Shown piece after piece: positions 6,030 through 8,238 of a stretch of DNA of 8,238 nt. This stretch comes from Chloroflexia bacterium (GTDB lineage: Bacteria > Chloroflexota > Chloroflexia > Thermomicrobiales > UBA6265), in the NCBI GenBank assembly GCA_013696265.1, contig JACCYX010000149.1:1-8238 (forward strand). The letters are read 5' to 3'. Position 1 is the first letter of the stretch, and every line of letters begins with the position of its first letter. The notes under the pieces were generated by a model, which did not search any database, was not told where the DNA came from, and worked only from the letters and a program-made list of their open reading frames with translations. A program made the position numbers and the translations under genes.

Positions 6030-6934
6030 TGGCTACGACCACCGCGCCGCCAGCGGCGGCAACCGGCCAGCCGTCGGGCAGGCTGAGGTCGCGATTGCGG
6101 ACGCGCACGAGGCGCAACCTGCTCACGCTGATCGCGGTCTACGGGCTGATGCTGCTGGTCGCCGTGATCGTGATCTTCCCGATCTACTGGATGTTCTCGA
6201 TTTCGCTCAAGCTACCTCGGGAGATCTACCGGCTGCCGGCGCTGATCCCGCAGAACCCGACCTGGGACAATTACCGGGAACTAATCAACGAGCGGGGCTA
6301 CCTCACCAACATCCGGAACAGCATCATCGTGGCCTCGAGCGTGACCGTGGTTTCGCTGCTGATCTCGTCTTTCGCGGCCTACAGCATCGTCCGCTTCCGC
6401 TACCGGTTCCGGGGCTTCGTGGGCCGGCTGATCCTGCTCACCTATCTCACGCCGGGGTCGCTGCTCTTCATCCCGCTCTCGATCATCGTCGCGCGCCTAA
6501 ACCTCGGGAACTCGCTCTACGGGCTGGTGATCCTCTACTTAACCTTTTCCATCCCACTCAGCACCTGGCTGCTTTCCGGCTACTTCCGGAGCGTGCCACC
6601 CGACCTCGAAGAACAGGCGATGGTGGACGGCACGACGCAGCTCGGGGCGCTCTTCCGGATCCTGATCCCGCTCTCGTTGCCGGGACTGGCGGCGGTCGGC
6701 ATCTTCACCTTCACGGCCGCCTGGAACGAATTGCTCTTCGCCTTGATCTTCATCACCTCGGAGGACTTGCGGACGGTGCCGCTGGGCCTGCAATACCTGA
6801 TCACCGGCGACGTGCTGCTCTGGGGCCCGATCATGGCCGGCGCGGTGCTGGCCGCGCTGCCGGTGATGGTGCTCTACTTCCTGGCCCAGCGGTTCATGGT
6901 CCAGGGCATGACGGCCGGCTCGGTCAAGGGATAG
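6029..6934 (+). CDS. ABC transporter permease, MalG/UgpE type
   Basis: The second channel subunit, 301 residues. Two in-frame ATGs (6023, 6029) are possible; 6029 is preferred because GGGAGG (6015-6020) is 8 nt away, against only 2 nt for 6023. A basic cytoplasmic N-terminus (RLRSRLRTRTRR) precedes helix 1 (about 33-55, ending FPIYWMFSISLK, characteristic of MalG). The segments PTWDNYREL and NIRNSIIVA (about 78-103) and the helices after them follow the family pattern. The EAA loop is at about 194-216: EEQAMVDGTTQLGALFRI followed by LIP, with Glu195, Gly201 and Pro214 in place. The C-terminus FMVQGMTAGSVKG is the standard MalG ending. It pairs with the 4960-5880 permease to make a heterodimer. 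The phosphodiesterase-like gene follows after 10 nt, so the two are probably co-transcribed. Confidence 0.93.
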   Translation: MATTTAPPAAATGQPSGRLRSRLRTRTRRNLLTLIAVYGLMLLVAVIVIFPIYWMFSISLKLPREIYRLPALIPQNPTWDNYRELINERGYLTNIRNSIIVASSVTVVSLLISSFAAYSIVRFRYRFRGFVGRLILLTYLTPGSLLFIPLSIIVARLNLGNSLYGLVILYLTFSIPLSTWLLSGYFRSVPPDLEEQAMVDGTTQLGALFRILIPLSLPGLAAVGIFTFTAAWNELLFALIFITSEDLRTVPLGLQYLITGDVLLWGPIMAGAVLAALPVMVLYFLAQRFMVQGMTAGSVKG

Positions 6935-6944
6935 CCACCAATCC

Positions 6945-7763
6945 GTGACCACGATTCGAGTAGCGACTTACAACCTGTGGGCTTCTGACATTCAGTTTGC
7001 TGAACGGCTCGACGCCGCGTGCGCAGAACTGACGCGCGTGAACCCAGACGTTCTCGCGCTCCAGGAAGTGCGGCATACGGACCCTGGTAATACGGGGGCG
7101 GCGTCCTCTATCGGCGAACGTACCGGCCTGAATCACATGCTATCGGCGCCTGGTGATCCGGGCGAAACTGATGCCCCCGCGCTGTTGAGCAAGCACCCGC
7201 TATCACTGGTTGACCCGGTGTCGGGTCGGGAAACAGCCGCGCCTCCTTGCGTGGTGCGTGCCTGGACAAGCGTCAACGGCGTCCGGCTGGCCATCACGAA
7301 TGTCCATCTCGACTGGCGCTCGATCGCCTCGCGCGAGCGCCAGATCGTCGCCGTCATCGACTGGATCGCCGCGACCGGCGAACTCGACCGGCACGAAGTG
7401 TTGCTCGGCGACTTCAATTGCACGCCGGAATCGAGCGTGTACCGCTTCCTGATGGGCCAGCAGACGATCGCGGGCCGGGAGACCGTTCCCTGGCATGACT
7501 TGGCCCAGCTCCAAGCCGTGCGCAACGGTTGGGAACCAGGCCCGACCCTCGACTTTGAGAACAATCCTCGCTGGGCGGAAGCTCCCACGCTGGACGTTCC
7601 CGCCCGCGTCGACTGGATCCTGATCCGGGATTGTTTCGCGAAGGGGCTCCCCTATCCCAAACTGGCGGATGCCGGCCTGTTTGGGGTCACGCCGCCACCT
7701 TCCAGGACAGTCGTTCCAAGCGACCACTATGGTGTCTTTGCGGATCTCGCGTTTCCAGAATGA
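6945..7763 (+). CDS. Endonuclease/exonuclease/phosphatase-fold metal-dependent phosphodiesterase or phosphatase
   Basis: A 272-residue member of the EEP (DNase I-like) superfamily, which hydrolyses phosphate esters of nucleic acids, inositol lipids, sphingomyelin or small molecules with divalent metal. The family motifs are all present in order: TYNLW with Asn10; LALQEV with metal-ligand Glu41; ALLSKHPL (79-86); NVHLDW with His121; GDFNCTP with Asp156 and Asn158; RVDWI with Asp223; and SDHYGV with Asp260-His261. The catalytic set therefore looks complete. The GTG start at 6945 is forced, since the first motif begins seven residues in; its ribosome site (AAGGGA) is rather far, at 13 nt. No signal peptide is visible, so it should act in the cytoplasm, perhaps on an imported phosphodiester. 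The first third has a lower third-position GC than the rest and than the permeases. Substrate is unknown. Confidence 0.9.
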   Translation: MTTIRVATYNLWASDIQFAERLDAACAELTRVNPDVLALQEVRHTDPGNTGAASSIGERTGLNHMLSAPGDPGETDAPALLSKHPLSLVDPVSGRETAAPPCVVRAWTSVNGVRLAITNVHLDWRSIASRERQIVAVIDWIAATGELDRHEVLLGDFNCTPESSVYRFLMGQQTIAGRETVPWHDLAQLQAVRNGWEPGPTLDFENNPRWAEAPTLDVPARVDWILIRDCFAKGLPYPKLADAGLFGVTPPPSRTVVPSDHYGVFADLAFPE

Positions 7764-7804
7764 GGTCATCCCTCCGTTCGGCGACAATCGAGATCGCTCT
7801 GTGC

Positions 7805-8238
7805 TCAGCCCACGGTCGTATGGGCCGAGGAATTGTTCAAGGCCCTCGCTGCCCACCACTGGCGGGCGAGGTTGCCGATGGTGACCACGAGCCAGCTGAA
7901 GACGAGGAAGCCAACCGCGATCGCGACGACGTAGACGCCAACCATCGCCCAGCCGTCTTCACGGGGATCGAGGAACGGGTACGGATACCAGTCCACGAAC
8001 GGTCCGCGTAACAGCGAGAACCCGGCGAAGATCAGCGGATAGGCGGTCCAGATCAGCGCCCGCTTGAGGGCCAGACGGTGCCGCGGCGGCGTCAGCAGCC
8101 AATCGAGCAGGAGCACGGCCGGCATGACCTGGTGCAGATAGTCACTGGCCCAGGCATAGTTGTAGGAAATGCCGGTGTCGTTCGCGCTCGTCGGCAGAAC
8201 GGCATGCACGATCCCGGTGGTCGCCATCCAGGTCACGA
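7805..8238 (-). CDS. Pr6Pr-family multi-pass membrane protein, N-terminus beyond the window
   Basis: The C-terminal 144 or so residues of an integral membrane protein of the Pr6Pr type, named for its six-helix layout; its biochemical role is not established to my knowledge. The frame is open to the window end, and the Met at 8236 is probably internal. Visible hallmarks are YLHQVMPAVLLLDWLL, then a helix beginning ALIWTAYPLIFAG, then LLRGPFVDWYPYPFLDP and a following GW. A last helix (GVYVVAIAVGFLVFSWLVV) precedes a short polar tail. The conserved His and the WYPYPFLD loop are the best family indicators. It converges on the transport operon with only 41 bp between stop codons, in which no clear terminator hairpin is seen. 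There is no evident link to the operon. Confidence 0.82.
   Translation of the reverse strand, partial: VTWMATTGIVHAVLPTSANDTGISYNYAWASDYLHQVMPAVLLLDWLLTPPRHRLALKRALIWTAYPLIFAGFSLLRGPFVDWYPYPFLDPREDGWAMVGVYVVAIAVGFLVFSWLVVTIGNLARQWWAARALNNSSAHTTVG

Noticed and set aside
4966..6126. A 386-codon open frame on the minus strand across permease 1
   Set aside because: Shadow of the permease gene; it runs across the repeat and has charged low-complexity composition.
7764..7804. Bidirectional terminator between the convergent genes
   Set aside because: No stable hairpin or T-run could be found in these 41 bases.

Overview
The window is high-GC DNA with strongly GC-biased third codon positions. The gene content is a Tat-exported sugar-type ABC binding protein, a CopC-CopD fusion, a Pr6Pr-family membrane protein, and a dispersed palindromic repeat ending in CCCCTACG. 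Together these suggest a Chloroflexota bacterium, perhaps of the Thermomicrobia/Sphaerobacter type. This is inference from style and content; there is no marker gene here. No rRNA, tRNA, CRISPR array or transposase was seen.

Left part (1-2952, minus strand): a likely copper-handling cluster. Read in the direction of transcription, it holds a small two-helix membrane protein with a His-rich loop (2952-2545), then an exported C-terminally anchored protein (2146-1562), then a CopC-CopD fusion (1517 to beyond base 1). The last two are only 44 bp apart and are probably co-transcribed. The CopC-CopD reading frame is broken by one missing base near 1260, although the sequence on both sides is well preserved. 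Both exported proteins are predicted to begin with histidine after signal-peptide cleavage, a feature of copper 'histidine brace' proteins. The pairing resembles the ycnI-ycnJ arrangement, but the anchored protein is not recognisably YcnI. Two inverted copies of a palindromic repeat lie in the 398-bp gap (2147-2544).

Middle and right part (3237-7763, plus strand): a transport operon. A good sigma-70-like promoter (3237-3265) precedes a Tat-dependent substrate-binding protein, two MalF/MalG-type (CUT1) permeases, and an endonuclease/exonuclease/phosphatase-fold phosphodiesterase or phosphatase. No ATPase subunit is present, so an ATPase encoded elsewhere must power the importer. A GC-rich hairpin follows the binding-protein gene. 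A third copy of the repeat sits between the two permease genes, inside a 49-codon micro-ORF whose start overlaps the stop of permease 1 and whose stop overlaps the start of permease 2. This looks like a trace of repeat insertion at a formerly overlapping gene junction.

Right edge (7805-8238, minus strand): the C-terminal part of a Pr6Pr-type multi-pass membrane protein, convergent with the operon.
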